Assembly (NCBI RefSeq): GCF_001653715.1
Contig: NZ_LWHQ01000028.1
Location: 1 to 64,000, forward strand
Length of the DNA stretch: 64,000 nucleotides
Direction of reading: 5' to 3'
Origin: Methylobacterium platani
Lineage (GTDB): Bacteria; Pseudomonadota; Alphaproteobacteria; Rhizobiales; Beijerinckiaceae
The notes under the pieces are model-generated. The model did not search any database and had not been told where the DNA came from. It saw only the letters and a program-made list of their open reading frames with translations. Position numbers and translations under genes: made by a program. Positions 26,884 to 36,050 of the stretch are shown here, in pieces (the stretch's first letter is position 1; each line of letters opens with the position of its first letter).

Positions 26884-27303
26884 CGCTGAACTTTCGTGTG
26901 CGGATTTGCCTGGAGCACCACCGGATCGCGGCCGCGGTTCGTGGGCATCGCGCCCTCGCGGATGCGCCGACAAGCCACGCTGGAATTCGTCGCCTTTCCG
27001 GATGACGCCGGTCTCGTCACCGCCCATGGCCGACCGGCGGGCCGTGCCGGAACCCGCCCGCCGCACGGTGAGGGCCGGATGGGCACGGGGCGGGACGGCC
27101 TTGCCGGACGAAGGAACGACCGATGCCGTCGGCACGGGTCCGCGCGGCTGCGCCCTTCCGACAACCCTCCGGCCTCGGCGATGTTGCATTGCAGCATGAA
27201 AAGCCGGCCAGGCCTGCCTCGTCGGAACCGATTGCCGGCCTCGGGACGGCGCCGGCTCCCGATCGCGAGGCGTGAGGCGGGGCCGTGGCGTTCCGGCCGT
27301 CCT
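26884..27303. other. Intergenic region between desaturase and PHA depolymerase genes
   Basis: No convincing gene. A 17-base near-palindrome ATGTTGCATTGCAGCAT (27181-27197; arms ATGTTGCA/TGCAGCAT, 7 of 8 matching) lies about 300 bases upstream of the depolymerase start and may be an operator. The rest is GC-rich without strong features. Confidence 0.45.
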
Positions 27304-28338
27304 TCAGGCCGCCTCGAGCGTCCGCACGCGCGAGAACCCGACCAGCCTGCGGGCATCCTCGTCCCAAAGCGCCAGACCGAGGCAGCGGAGGCTGTCGCGC
27401 AGCGTCAGGCGGCCCACCTGCCCGAGCATCGCGTGGTCGTCCATGCATTCCTGGAGGCGGTAGTTCGGGATACGGCTGTTGAGGTGATGGACGTGGTGCA
27501 GGCCGACATTGCCGGTGAACCATTGCAGCACCGCCGGCAGCACGTAGTGCGAGCTTCCACCGAGAGCGGCGGTGTGGAAGTCCCAGGTCTCGGGACCGTC
27601 CCAGACCGTGGCCTCGTACTGGTGCTGGACGTAGAACAGCCATCCGCCGATCCAGGCCGCCACGCACGTCGTCGGAACGAGCGCGACGAGCACCGGCATC
27701 ACCCCGCCCGCCGCGACAGCCAGCAGGCCGACGAGCACGGCGAGAGCCGCGTCGAGCGCGAGCACGTCGCGCCAAGCGGTGCGCCAGGGCAAGCCGATGC
27801 CGAACGGCATGCGCTGGAGCAGCATGAAGTTGAGCGGCGAGCCGAGCCCAATCAGCAGGAACGGATTGCGGTAGAGCCGGTACCGGAGCCGGCCCAGGCG
27901 CGACAAGGCGAGGTACTCCCGCACCGTGAGGGTCGCGACGTCGCCGGTGCCGCGTCGGCTCAGGTCTCCGGTCGAGGCGTGGTGCAGAGCGTGCGCCCGC
28001 TTCCAGCTGTCGTAGGGCGTCAGCGTCAGCAGGCTGAGGGCGCGGCCGATGCCGTCGTTGGCGGTGCGGGAGGGCAGGAACGATCCGTGCCCGCAATCGT
28101 GCTGGATGATGAAGAGGCGGACGAGGAGGCCGCCGGCCGGGACGGCGAGGAGCGGCACGACCCAGCCATGCCCGGTCGCCGCCGCGGCGACCATGGCGGC
28201 GCACAGGACGAGGTAGGGCAGACCGGTATTGGCAATCTGGCCGAGGGCGCTGCGCACGTCCGGCTCCCGGTAGGCCGCGCAATGGCGGGCGATGTCGCGC
28301 GCCGCGATTCCTGCGGGAGGCGTCGTCTGGGTATTCAT
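27304..28338 (-). CDS. Membrane fatty acid desaturase
   Basis: Integral-membrane di-iron desaturase of 344 aa. The three histidine boxes are present: HDCGHGS (~104), HALHHAS (~139) and HHVHH near residue 290 (NVGLHHVHHLNSRIPNY). Several hydrophobic helices separate them. This pattern is that of omega-6/omega-3-type and related acyl-lipid desaturases; the exact double-bond position cannot be told. Start ATG 28338 (MNTQTTPPAG) is used because upstream residues are Pro/Arg-rich. It stands 107 bases downstream of transketolase on the same strand. Confidence 0.9.
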   Translation of the reverse strand: MNTQTTPPAGIAARDIARHCAAYREPDVRSALGQIANTGLPYLVLCAAMVAAAATGHGWVVPLLAVPAGGLLVRLFIIQHDCGHGSFLPSRTANDGIGRALSLLTLTPYDSWKRAHALHHASTGDLSRRGTGDVATLTVREYLALSRLGRLRYRLYRNPFLLIGLGSPLNFMLLQRMPFGIGLPWRTAWRDVLALDAALAVLVGLLAVAAGGVMPVLVALVPTTCVAAWIGGWLFYVQHQYEATVWDGPETWDFHTAALGGSSHYVLPAVLQWFTGNVGLHHVHHLNSRIPNYRLQECMDDHAMLGQVGRLTLRDSLRCLGLALWDEDARRLVGFSRVRTLEAA

Positions 28339-28445
28339 GGGGTCAAGCCTTGCATCGGCGGGCGGCGGTCCTGCGCCGGTCGGCCGGGACGGGGGAGGGG
28401 GCAATCGCCGCCGCATTCCCGTCCGGCCTCACAGGGAGACGGGCC

Positions 28446-30467
28446 TCAGGCGACATTCCGGGCCGCCGCCTCGACGGCGGAGACGATGTCGGCCACCCCG
28501 AGACGGACATAGGCGAGCACGTCGTTAGGCGTACGGCCGCTCTTCGGCATGGTCCGGACCGCGAGGGCGTGCACCCTCGGCGCGTCGACGGCCTCCGCCG
28601 CGGCCTCCGCCAGTTCGCTGCCGATCCCGCCGACGTAGTTGTCCTCGACCGTCATGACCACGCCGCCGCGGCCGGCGAGTGCCAGGACCGGCGCGGTGTC
28701 CATCGGCAGGGAATAGGCGTCGACCACCGCCACCGAGTGCCCGGCCTTGGCCAGAACCTCCACCGCCTCCAGGCAGCCATGGACCATGTAGCCGGAGGCG
28801 ACCAGGACCATCCGCGGCCCGTCGTTCGGCGAGCAGCGCAGGACCTTGTGGCCGCCGAACGGGAAGCGCTCGTCCTCCGCGTAGAGGATCGGCAGGTCCG
28901 CCCGCACCGCCCGCAGGTAGAAGGCGCCCGGGGAGTACGCCATGGCGAGCACCATCGCGTAGGCGCCCACGGCGTCGCTCGGGGTCAGCACCGTGACCGC
29001 CGGGCGGCCGGCCTTGTCCTCGACATGCGAGAAGGCGCGCATGAAGGCGACGTCGGCGAGCGCCATCTGGCTCGGCCCGTCCGAGGCCAGGGTCGCGCCG
29101 GCATGGGTGCCGACGAGCTTGAGGCCGGCGCCGCCGATGACCGCCATCTCGATCTGGTCGAAGGCGCGCTCCAGGAAGCGCCCGAAGGTGCTGGCGAACG
29201 GGATCTTGCCGCCGCTCGCGAGGCCCGCGGCCGCCGAGACCATGTTCTGCTCGGCGATGCGCGCCTCGAAGTAGCGCTCGGGAAAGGCCTTCGCGAAGCC
29301 GTCGGCGTAGGTCGAGTTCTTCACGTCGGCATCGAGCGCCACGACGGCGGGATTCGCGGCGCCGAGAGCCTCCAAGGCGAGCCCGTAGGCCCGGCGCGGC
29401 GAGAGGGCGCGCGTCTCCTTCACAGCTGCGGCGACCGTCGGGTTGCGGCCGACCGCCGCCATGAACCCGACCGGCTCGGTCGCAGGCGTCGAGGCCGGCG
29501 GCGCGGGAGGCGGCGCGATCGTGAGGACCGCCGCGCTCGCGCCGGGGTCGATGCCGGCGACGCCTAGCGCCCGGGCGCGCGCATCGAGGGCGGCGAGGGC
29601 GGCGTCGAGCCCGCCTGCCGTGACGGGGGTGCCGTGATGACCCATGCCGCCGAGGTCGGGCACGCCCCAGCCCTTGACGGTCAGGGCGATCACGCAGAGG
29701 GGCCTCGCCTCCCGCGAGGTCGGCCGCGCCCGCAGGACCTGCTCGATCGCGACGGGATCGTGGCCGTCGACCACGACCGCCTCCCAGCCGAACGCCTCCG
29801 CCTTGCGTGCCAGGGACTGCCAGTCCTGGGCCGGGGAGACCCGGTCGCTCTGCCCGAGGGCGTTGCAGTTGAAGAGGGCGACGACGGACGAGAGCCCGTG
29901 ATCGGCGATGAAGTCCATCGCCTCCCAGATCTGGCCCTCTCGCGCCTCGCCGTCGCCGATGATGCAGTAGATCGCCTTCGCGCTGCCATCGATCCGGGCG
30001 GCCGCGGCAAGCCCCGCCGCGACGGAGAGCCCCTGTCCGAGCGACCCGGTCGCCGCGTCGAAGAACGGAAACCCGAGCATCGGGTTGGGGTGGCCGTCGA
30101 CGAAGCTGTCGATGCTGCGCAGGGCGAGGAGATCGTCCAGCGTCATCGGCCGCGCCGCGCCGCCGGGGCGGACCGTCACGCCGAGATCGGTGCAGGCCGC
30201 GTAGACGATGGGCACCGCATGGCCCTCGGAGAGGACGAGGCGGTCGGAACCGGGGGCGTCGGGTCGGGCCGGGTCCCAGCGCATCACCCCGTACATCAGC
30301 ACCGTGACGAGGTGGGCGAGCGACAGCGCGGTGGTGGGGTGCCCGCTCCCGGCCGAGGTGGTGGCCCGAATCGCGAGCTTGCCGAGCGCGATCGCCTTGG
30401 CCTGGACGGCCTTCGACCGGATGTCGTCGGCCGGATCGATGGGCGGGACTGGCGCGGGCATGCTCAT
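28446..30467 (-). CDS. tkt: Transketolase
   Basis: Thiamine-diphosphate enzyme (673 aa) moving two-carbon units between sugar phosphates in the pentose phosphate/Calvin-type cycles. The N-terminal part has SGHPTTALSLAHL and the ThDP/metal motif GDGEAREGQIWEAMDF...NCNALGQ; the central domain has DADVKNSTYADGF and the catalytic Glu region ARIAEQNMVSAAAGL; the C-terminal domain is complete. Sequence features are those of the transketolase forms encoded next to transaldolase rather than the main Calvin-cycle type. Its ATG overlaps by four bases the stop of a 44-codon transaldolase remnant. Confidence 0.93.
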   Translation of the reverse strand: MSMPAPVPPIDPADDIRSKAVQAKAIALGKLAIRATTSAGSGHPTTALSLAHLVTVLMYGVMRWDPARPDAPGSDRLVLSEGHAVPIVYAACTDLGVTVRPGGAARPMTLDDLLALRSIDSFVDGHPNPMLGFPFFDAATGSLGQGLSVAAGLAAAARIDGSAKAIYCIIGDGEAREGQIWEAMDFIADHGLSSVVALFNCNALGQSDRVSPAQDWQSLARKAEAFGWEAVVVDGHDPVAIEQVLRARPTSREARPLCVIALTVKGWGVPDLGGMGHHGTPVTAGGLDAALAALDARARALGVAGIDPGASAAVLTIAPPPAPPASTPATEPVGFMAAVGRNPTVAAAVKETRALSPRRAYGLALEALGAANPAVVALDADVKNSTYADGFAKAFPERYFEARIAEQNMVSAAAGLASGGKIPFASTFGRFLERAFDQIEMAVIGGAGLKLVGTHAGATLASDGPSQMALADVAFMRAFSHVEDKAGRPAVTVLTPSDAVGAYAMVLAMAYSPGAFYLRAVRADLPILYAEDERFPFGGHKVLRCSPNDGPRMVLVASGYMVHGCLEAVEVLAKAGHSVAVVDAYSLPMDTAPVLALAGRGGVVMTVEDNYVGGIGSELAEAAAEAVDAPRVHALAVRTMPKSGRTPNDVLAYVRLGVADIVSAVEAAARNVA

Positions 30468-30598
30468 GCGGCGGCTCCTGTGCGGGACGTGTCGGGGGCC
30501 GCCGCCGGCGCGTTGCCGGATTCGATGCAGGGGCGGCTCAGGTCGTCGAGCCAGACGGCGACCCCGTTCGCCGCGAGGTCGTGCAGTGGGTTGGTCAT
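30464..30598 (-). pseudogene. tal: Transaldolase N-terminal remnant coupled to transketolase
   Basis: A 44-codon ORF, MTNPLHDLAANGVAVWLDDLSR followed by PCIESGNAPAAAPDTSRTGAAA. The first 22 residues match the start of bacterial transaldolases (NPL-x-x-L-x-x-x-G-x-x-VWLDDLSR); the barrel and Schiff-base lysine are missing. The stop overlaps the transketolase ATG (ATGA). It may be kept only as a translational leader for tkt. A full tal gene may lie elsewhere in the genome. Confidence 0.65.
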
Positions 30599-30673
30599 GC
30601 GGTCATCCTTGGTTCGTCGGAGCACCCGCCGGCCGGGCCGATCCGTCGCGCCGGCCACGTCCGGGGCGCGCGG

Positions 30674-31672
30674 TCATCCGATTGACCGCAGGGGCGGGGC
30701 GCGCCCGGCTGGTAGGCGGGTGCCTTCGGCGAGCCAGGCCTCCGCCGCGCTGCGCCCGGCCGCGCGCAGCCGCAGCAGGAAACGCCAGCCGAGATCGGTG
30801 CTGCTCTCGTCCTGGAGCGCCGGGTGGTGGTCCTCCGCCGAGACGCGGTGCAGCGCCAGGGCGCGGAGCTTCGCCGCCAGGGCGCTGCGGCCCCCGCCGG
30901 ACCACGACAGGTCCACCATCGTGCGCAACGCGGACAGCTCGCGCTGGAGCACGCCATCGAAGGTGATCTGCTCCAGTCGCCGGACGATGTCGGGCGCGCT
31001 GCAGGGCGCCCCCTGGCCGAGACTTGGCACGATCTGAACCAGCAGGATCGCCGGGGCGTCGGACGCCTCGATGAGGCGGATCAACGGCGGGTTGGCCGAG
31101 TAGCCCCCGTCCCAGTAGCGCCGGCCCTCGATCTCGACCGCCTGGGACTTCAGGGGGATGCAGCCCGAGGCGAGGACCATCTTGCGCACGAGTTCGGTCT
31201 CGCGAAAGATCCGGGTCGCGCCATCCGGGACCGCGGTCGCGGCGACCAGGAGCTTGAACGGAGGCGCGGCGCGAAGGGCGTCGAAATCGACCGCGTCGGC
31301 GAGCAGCCGGTCGAGGGCATCGTGGTTGAAGGGATTCGACTGGTAGGGCGAGAGCCAGCGGGACGTGATGTCGGTGAAGACGGTCACGGCGGGCCCGAGC
31401 TGAGGCGGCGCGGTCTCGCTGATGCGCTTCCAGAAGCGGTCGAGGTGGCGCCGCGCCTCCGGCCGGCCACCGGCGATCAGGCCGGCCGCCATCACGACGG
31501 CGTTGACCGACCCGGCATTCGTGCTGCTGACGGCGTCGATGACGAGATCGTCCTCCTCCAGCAGCCGGTCGAGGACGCCCCAGGTGAAGGCGCCGAACGA
31601 GCCGCCGCCCTGGAGTGCCAGCGAGAGGGTGCGAGGTGCGCGGTGCGGTGCGAGGTCGGTCGGTGCGGTCAT
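30674..31672 (-). CDS. Patatin-like phospholipase-family protein with altered nucleophile site
   Basis: Patatin fold, 332 aa: oxyanion loop LALQGGGSFGAF (residues ~18-29) and the dyad Asp188 in YWDGGYSANPP, the family's DGG motif. Patatins carry the nucleophile as G-x-S-x-G (typically VSGTSAGALN); here the aligned stretch reads VSSTNAGSVN, with Asn52 (AAT codon at 31517-31519) in place of serine and Ser in place of the first Gly. If the alignment is right the protein is a poor or inactive lipase. The frame is open upstream to 32029 and includes a possible membrane helix, so a longer form (451 aa) is possible. Confidence 0.82.
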   Translation of the reverse strand: MTAPTDLAPHRAPRTLSLALQGGGSFGAFTWGVLDRLLEEDDLVIDAVSSTNAGSVNAVVMAAGLIAGGRPEARRHLDRFWKRISETAPPQLGPAVTVFTDITSRWLSPYQSNPFNHDALDRLLADAVDFDALRAAPPFKLLVAATAVPDGATRIFRETELVRKMVLASGCIPLKSQAVEIEGRRYWDGGYSANPPLIRLIEASDAPAILLVQIVPSLGQGAPCSAPDIVRRLEQITFDGVLQRELSALRTMVDLSWSGGGRSALAAKLRALALHRVSAEDHHPALQDESSTDLGWRFLLRLRAAGRSAAEAWLAEGTRLPAGRAPPLRSIG

Positions 31673-32208
31673 CGGATCGGGTCCGGTGTCGGGGCGAGGA
31701 GGCAGGCCGGTCCCGGGTCGGTCGGCGGGATCGGCGGCTCCGAATGATCGCCTCTGTGCGGGGACCGCGTCCCGTCGCCTGCGCCACGACAGCGCGACCG
31801 CGCCGAGGCACAGGATCCCGACGACGGCGAGCAGCGACGGTCCGAGGCGGCGGAGAGGAGCCTGCGTCACCGGCCCGGACCTCGGCGCGGCGACGGGTCC
31901 CTCGACGCTGGGTCCCGTGGCGCCGGTTCTCACTTGGGTGCAGACGACGGGCCGGTCCAGGAAAGCGTCCGCCATCGCGAGGCGGAACGGAAGCGGCCCG
32001 CGGCGTTCCGAACGGGGATCGATGGCCATGGTGGTCTCGTGAGCGTGGAGGAAACGGGTCGGATCCCGGGGCGATCCTTGCCCGGAAGCGGCTTGGGACC
32101 GGGCAGGAGCGCCGCCGCTTCGCGCCATCCTCCGACGCCGTCGTGGGTCCGGCGGTGGGCGATGCAGGGGCGAAAAAGCCCGATCGGAGTTGGTCCGTGG
32201 CGTTCCCA
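31673..32208 (-). other. Region upstream of patatin gene, possible N-terminal extension
   Basis: The patatin frame stays open to an ATG at 32027-32029 (MAIDPRSERRGPLPF). It would encode one membrane helix, LGPSLLAVVGILCLGAVALSW followed by RRRRD, i.e. an N-terminal anchor. No good ribosome binding site precedes either start, so this may equally be untranslated leader. Nothing else is seen. Confidence 0.35.
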
Positions 32209-32571
32209 TCAGCGGCGTCTGCGGATCGCCACGGCGAGGAGGTAGCCGAGGGCACCGGCCATCGCGGCGAACGCGAGCGGGAATTCCTTGGCATACTGGG
32301 TGAGCGTGTCGCCGCCCCGTCGGGGGGCGGCTCCGGCCTCCGGAAGGACGTCGCGACCCGTGTCGATCGCCCGGTCGGCGAGGTCGCCGGCCTCGCCCGC
32401 CACGTCGCGCACGGTGTCGCTTGCCTGCCCGACGCGGGTCTCGGTGGCGCCTCCGACCTCGTCCCGCTTGCCCTCCGCCCTGGTCTCGTCGTTCCCGGCT
32501 ACGGTGCCGGCCGCGCCCTGGACCTTGCCGCCGAACTCCCTGGCGGCGCCGGCGATGCTGTTCTCGTCCAT
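32209..32571 (-). CDS. CsbD-family stress protein with C-terminal membrane anchor
   Basis: Encodes 120 aa with AGGAGA before the ATG. Residues 1-45 (GGKVQGAAGTVAGNDETRAEGKRDEVGGA) match CsbD-like general-stress proteins; the middle resembles a VRDVAGEAGDLADRAIDTGRD amphipathic repeat and the end is one membrane helix (FPLAFAAMAGALGYLLAVAI) plus RRRR, similar to the ElaB/YqjD-type tail. Such proteins are stress-induced and of unknown mechanism. It sits with other stress-type membrane proteins at 32978-34248. Confidence 0.82.
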   Translation of the reverse strand: MDENSIAGAAREFGGKVQGAAGTVAGNDETRAEGKRDEVGGATETRVGQASDTVRDVAGEAGDLADRAIDTGRDVLPEAGAAPRRGGDTLTQYAKEFPLAFAAMAGALGYLLAVAIRRRR

Positions 32572-32977
32572 CTCGTTCTCCTGTCGTCGTCGGGTCGGGG
32601 GCCGCCGCCGGGCGGAACCGGCTGGTCCGCCCGTCCGCCGTGCCACCCGCATGAAGGCCCGTCCGGGTCGGCCGGTCGTCGGGTTGGTGGGGTCGTCGTC
32701 GGTCGGCCCCAACCGCCGGGTTTCCGGACGGTCGTCCGACGCCTCGGCCCGCTCCGTCATGCCCGGCGGCGCGTCGCGGGCTTCGCTGCGGCCGTTGCCG
32801 GAACGGCCGCAGCGCCTCACGGGACCGATCTTCCGCCGCCCGCGTGGCGGGAGGGCATGGCCGATGCTGCGATCGCGAACAGGACGAGAAGCTGGATCAC
32901 GGCACCGGCCTTTCACGGGAGGAGAGCCGAGGAGGCCCGGAGTGATGCGGGGCTCGCAGGCGCGGCCCGCAAGGACG
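32572..32977. other. Intergenic region upstream of csbD-like gene
   Basis: No gene supported. A 27-codon frame on the minus strand near 32825-32905 (MIQLLVLFAIAASAMPS...) resembles a tiny signal-peptide-like protein but has a poor ribosome binding site. Promoter elements are not obvious. Confidence 0.35.
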
Positions 32978-33952
32978 TCACACGCGGCGCGGCGCCGGTG
33001 CGTGGGAGGAGATGCGGGTGACGACCGGCGCGACGGCCGCGCTGCGACCGGCGAAGAAGGCGGCGAGCGCACCGAAGATCAGGGCCAGCGCCCCGGAGAG
33101 GGCTCCCTGGGACACCCGACGGGCAGCGGCGTCGGCAACCTCCTTCGACTGCTCCTTGGCCGAGGCGAGGGTCTCCTTGAACTGCTGCACGTATTGGGCG
33201 ACCTGGGTCCGGGCCTGCTCGACGGGGATGTTCTGGGCCTTCGCCAGGGCCTGGGCGGCCTTGTCCTGCGCGGCGGCCTGCTGGGCTCCGTCGCCCGAGA
33301 CGGCGGCCCGCATGGCGGTCACCGCGGTGTCCTTCAGCGCGGCCGGATCGGATCCGGATCCGCCCCGGATTCCGGCCTCGATCCCTGAGAACGGGTCCGT
33401 GACCTTGCTCAGGGACGGCGCCGCCGCCTGCGCCAGGGTCGAGACCGATCCGCCCATCGCGTTGCCGACCCCGCCGATGGCCGAGGTGGCCGTGCCGAGG
33501 GCGCCACTGACGATGCCGCTGGCTGCCGACGACAGCATGTACAGAACGACGAGGGTCGAGACCGCCCAGGCGAGCAGGCCGTGATGCCCTGCCGTGGCGG
33601 GCGACGGCTTGCCCGAGAGCCGGCCGGCGAAGTATCCGCCGGCCCCCGCGGCGAGGATCCCGGAGAGGACGAACCAGAGGCCGGCGCCGATGCCGAGCGA
33701 ACTCGCCGCCGGGGTGCCGTCGCCCAGGGGGTCGACCGTCGAGAGGCCGATGCCGAGGCCGAGCATGTTCAGGATGACCTGGGCGATGAGCCCGACCGTG
33801 GCGCCCGCGAAGACTGCGCTCCACGAGACCGAGTTCAGCATCATCGTGCGCACCTCCTCGGCCGGCGCGACGGCATTCGTCTGGGAGGGGGCCGGATCGA
33901 GGCCGGGCTGGCGGCCCGGGGCGACGGGCGTGGCTTCGCTGATGGTGGGCAT
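32978..33952 (-). CDS. Hypothetical multi-pass membrane protein
   Basis: Encodes 324 aa. Three hydrophobic segments near residues 43-70, 85-108 and 125-150 (SVSWSAVFAGATVGLIAQVIL; GLWFVLSGILAAGAGGYFAG; LLAWAVSTLVVLYMLSSAASG), a long Ala/Gln-rich helical region (~190-290) and a last helix (GALALIFGALAAFFAGRSAA). This layout is seen in methylobacterial proteins often labelled 'PhnA-like'; that label carries no function. It begins 38 bases after the GlsB-like gene and is likely in its operon. Confidence 0.7.
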   Translation of the reverse strand: MPTISEATPVAPGRQPGLDPAPSQTNAVAPAEEVRTMMLNSVSWSAVFAGATVGLIAQVILNMLGLGIGLSTVDPLGDGTPAASSLGIGAGLWFVLSGILAAGAGGYFAGRLSGKPSPATAGHHGLLAWAVSTLVVLYMLSSAASGIVSGALGTATSAIGGVGNAMGGSVSTLAQAAAPSLSKVTDPFSGIEAGIRGGSGSDPAALKDTAVTAMRAAVSGDGAQQAAAQDKAAQALAKAQNIPVEQARTQVAQYVQQFKETLASAKEQSKEVADAAARRVSQGALSGALALIFGALAAFFAGRSAAVAPVVTRISSHAPAPRRV

Positions 33953-33990
33953 TGGGGATTCCTGGATGTCGGGATGGGACGGGCGGCGGA

Positions 33991-34248
33991 TCAGACGACC
34001 CGGCGGCCCACGAGGGCGTGGTAGAGCCACAGCACGACCACCGCTCCAACGGTGGCGACGAGCAGGCTGTAGAGGTTGAGTCCCGAGACGCCGGGCTCGC
34101 CGAACTGATGGAACAGGAAGCCGCCGACGACGGCGCCCACGATTCCGAGTGCGATGTCGACGATCAGCCCCTGGCCGGTGCTGTTGACGATCCTGCTGCC
34201 GATGAATCCGGCGATCAGGCCGAGGACGATCCAGGCGAGGAAAGACAT
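33991..34248 (-). CDS. GlsB/YeaQ/YmgE-family stress membrane protein
   Basis: Encodes 85 aa with three membrane helices and the family signature: FLAWIVLGLIAGFIGSRIV, GLIVDIALGIVGAVVGGFLF and a final helix VGAVVVLWLYHAL. These small transglycosylase-associated proteins are induced in general stress and stationary phase. Start ATG 34248 precedes MSFLAWI. The next gene downstream is the membrane protein at 32978-33952. Confidence 0.9.
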   Translation of the reverse strand: MSFLAWIVLGLIAGFIGSRIVNSTGQGLIVDIALGIVGAVVGGFLFHQFGEPGVSGLNLYSLLVATVGAVVVLWLYHALVGRRVV

Positions 34249-35184
34249 GGGTTGGCTCCAGCTTGCGGCAGGCGGCGGGTCCCGGCGCGAACGCGCGACG
34301 GGCGATGGAACGCATCCAATGGCGAGGTCCACATCGGGCGCGTGGACATGACGGGTGTCGAATGCGGCCGTGGCTTCGGCCTTGCCGACCGTCAGGCCGT
34401 TGGCCTGCTTGCAGGGCACCGCATGATCGAGCGGCGGATGCCTACGGCATCGGATGGATCGGCCCCGCCGCCATGGCCATCCGTACCTTCGCAGAGGGTA
34501 CGATTATTAAATATCTGTCCGTGGCATAAGTTCCAAATATTTTAGGGATTTATTGAAGATAAGTCGGCGGACGAGCCGAAATATACGAATAACATATGTA
34601 TGTCTTATTCGAGACAATCATCATTGGATGATAATCGGCACGGAAGAGATCGTCACTAGGACCGAAAAATACGTCGCCACGCGGATGGAGGCACCGACTG
34701 GTCCGTCACGGGCCGTCGGCGGTTGTTGAAACCAGGGACGGGATTCTGCAAGGCACGCATCCGTACGGCGTGACGATCCCCATTCCTCGTGCCGGGCGGC
34801 GTCGGGCGGCCCCGTCGACCCCTCGGCGGAGCAATCGCACCGACCATGTTTCTTCACATGTCCGACGCCTTGATATTGGCATACCCGAGAAAGACGCACC
34901 CGATCATATGATGAAATAATATAAATCGGCGCTATTCAATGGTGTCCAGGTCGGATTTTCGATAATACCCCCTCCTGCGATTAAGGGAGCGACATAAGTA
35001 TCCGAGCGTTGCCGGGCATGGGCGCATGCCGTCTCGCGGGGTGTCGGCGCCGGCGGAACGGCCGATATCCGGGAGCGCCGACACCGAAGCCCGCAGGCTC
35101 GTCGGCGATTCGACCCGGTGTGTGGTGCCCGTCCGCCGCCCCTAGCGCATCCAGGAATCGATCAACCTTCAACGGAGATCCGGC
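34249..35184. other. Long intergenic stretch, AT-rich centre
   Basis: No gene supported. 34500-34625 and 34900-34990 are AT-rich, unlike the flanks. Frames of 60-110 codons exist on both strands but lack ribosome binding sites and family motifs. It includes the promoter region of the GlsB-like operon on its left side. Confidence 0.4.
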
Positions 35185-35472
35185 ATGGCCGAGCGTCACG
35201 ATCAAGCCCTATCCCCGCCGGGGCCGCAGCGGAAGGGGGGCCGGATCAAAGGATTCCAGAGCTACGTCCGATCGCACCATGATCGGGCGATTGTCCGGGC
35301 AGCGGCTCCGCGCAGGCCTCGCGATAATAAATTCTATGACATTCAAATGATATTTTCGCACAATCCCCTTATAGGTGCGAATTATTTCAATGTCACGTGG
35401 CTGAACCATCCTGATATTCGGCAAGTTGTCGTTCATACGACTCGCAAAATCGCTAGCGGAGCATGCACATGA
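35185..35472 (+). CDS. Possible small hypothetical protein
   Basis: A 95-codon frame (MAERHDQALSPPGPQRKGGRIKGFQSYVR...) with GGAG seven bases before the ATG. Its stop overlaps the ATG of the next gene by four bases (ATGA, 35469-35472), the kind of coupling seen with real genes. Composition of the second half is AT-richer. No family recognised. Confidence 0.35.
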   Translation: MAERHDQALSPPGPQRKGGRIKGFQSYVRSHHDRAIVRAAAPRRPRDNKFYDIQMIFSHNPLIGANYFNVTWLNHPDIRQVVVHTTRKIASGACT

Positions 35473-35753
35473 CGGAAAACACATCGGGCCAGGACAGCCG
35501 CCAAGGCAAGCCTGGCAAGCCCGTGCTCTATGTCTTGATCGCCAGCTTCGGCTTGGCCTTGGTCTCGTTCGTCGCCCTGCTGACCTGGCAAGGCGCGAAT
35601 GCGCCGACAGACGTGAGCCAGACCGCATCGCGACAGCAAGGCACGGGTTCGGCGAGCGGGCCGTCGAACGCAGCGACGTCGGCGACTTCCACTGGCGTGC
35701 CCGCCGGCAACCCGGCCTACCCGCAACCCGCGTCGCGCAGCGGCAATCCGTGA
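35469..35753 (+). CDS. Small single-pass membrane protein
   Basis: Encodes 94 aa: a hydrophilic start (MTENTSGQDSRQGKPGKP), one membrane helix (VLYVLIASFGLALVSFVALLTW) and a Ser/Thr/Ala/Gly-rich outer tail. An in-frame ATG six bases earlier is also possible. No family recognised. Confidence 0.55.
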   Translation: MTENTSGQDSRQGKPGKPVLYVLIASFGLALVSFVALLTWQGANAPTDVSQTASRQQGTGSASGPSNAATSATSTGVPAGNPAYPQPASRSGNP

Positions 35754-36050
35754 CACCCGTCTCAACCGAGGGGTGGGGCGGCTATTCCGCGACATCGACC
35801 GGTGGCCGGCATGTCACTGTCGGCCGATAGCGGCGACGGCGGCGGCATTCGCAAGGATCGTGTCCGGGGCCGCGGGCGGGGGGCGTCCCCATGGGTGATC
35901 GGCGCTCGCGCGGCGGGGCTCGCCGCACAGGCGCTGGCTGTCCGCCGGCCGTATCCTCGCTCCAGTCCGGGGACCGGCACCACCGATGAATCCGGCGGCG
36001 GTCGAACCCACCCGCGAGGGGCGCCGCCGACCGTGCCTCGGTCCTCGGCC

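Noticed and set aside
34621..34899. Minus-strand 92-codon frame in the long gap
   Set aside because: No ribosome binding site, mixed AT/GC composition and no recognisable motif.
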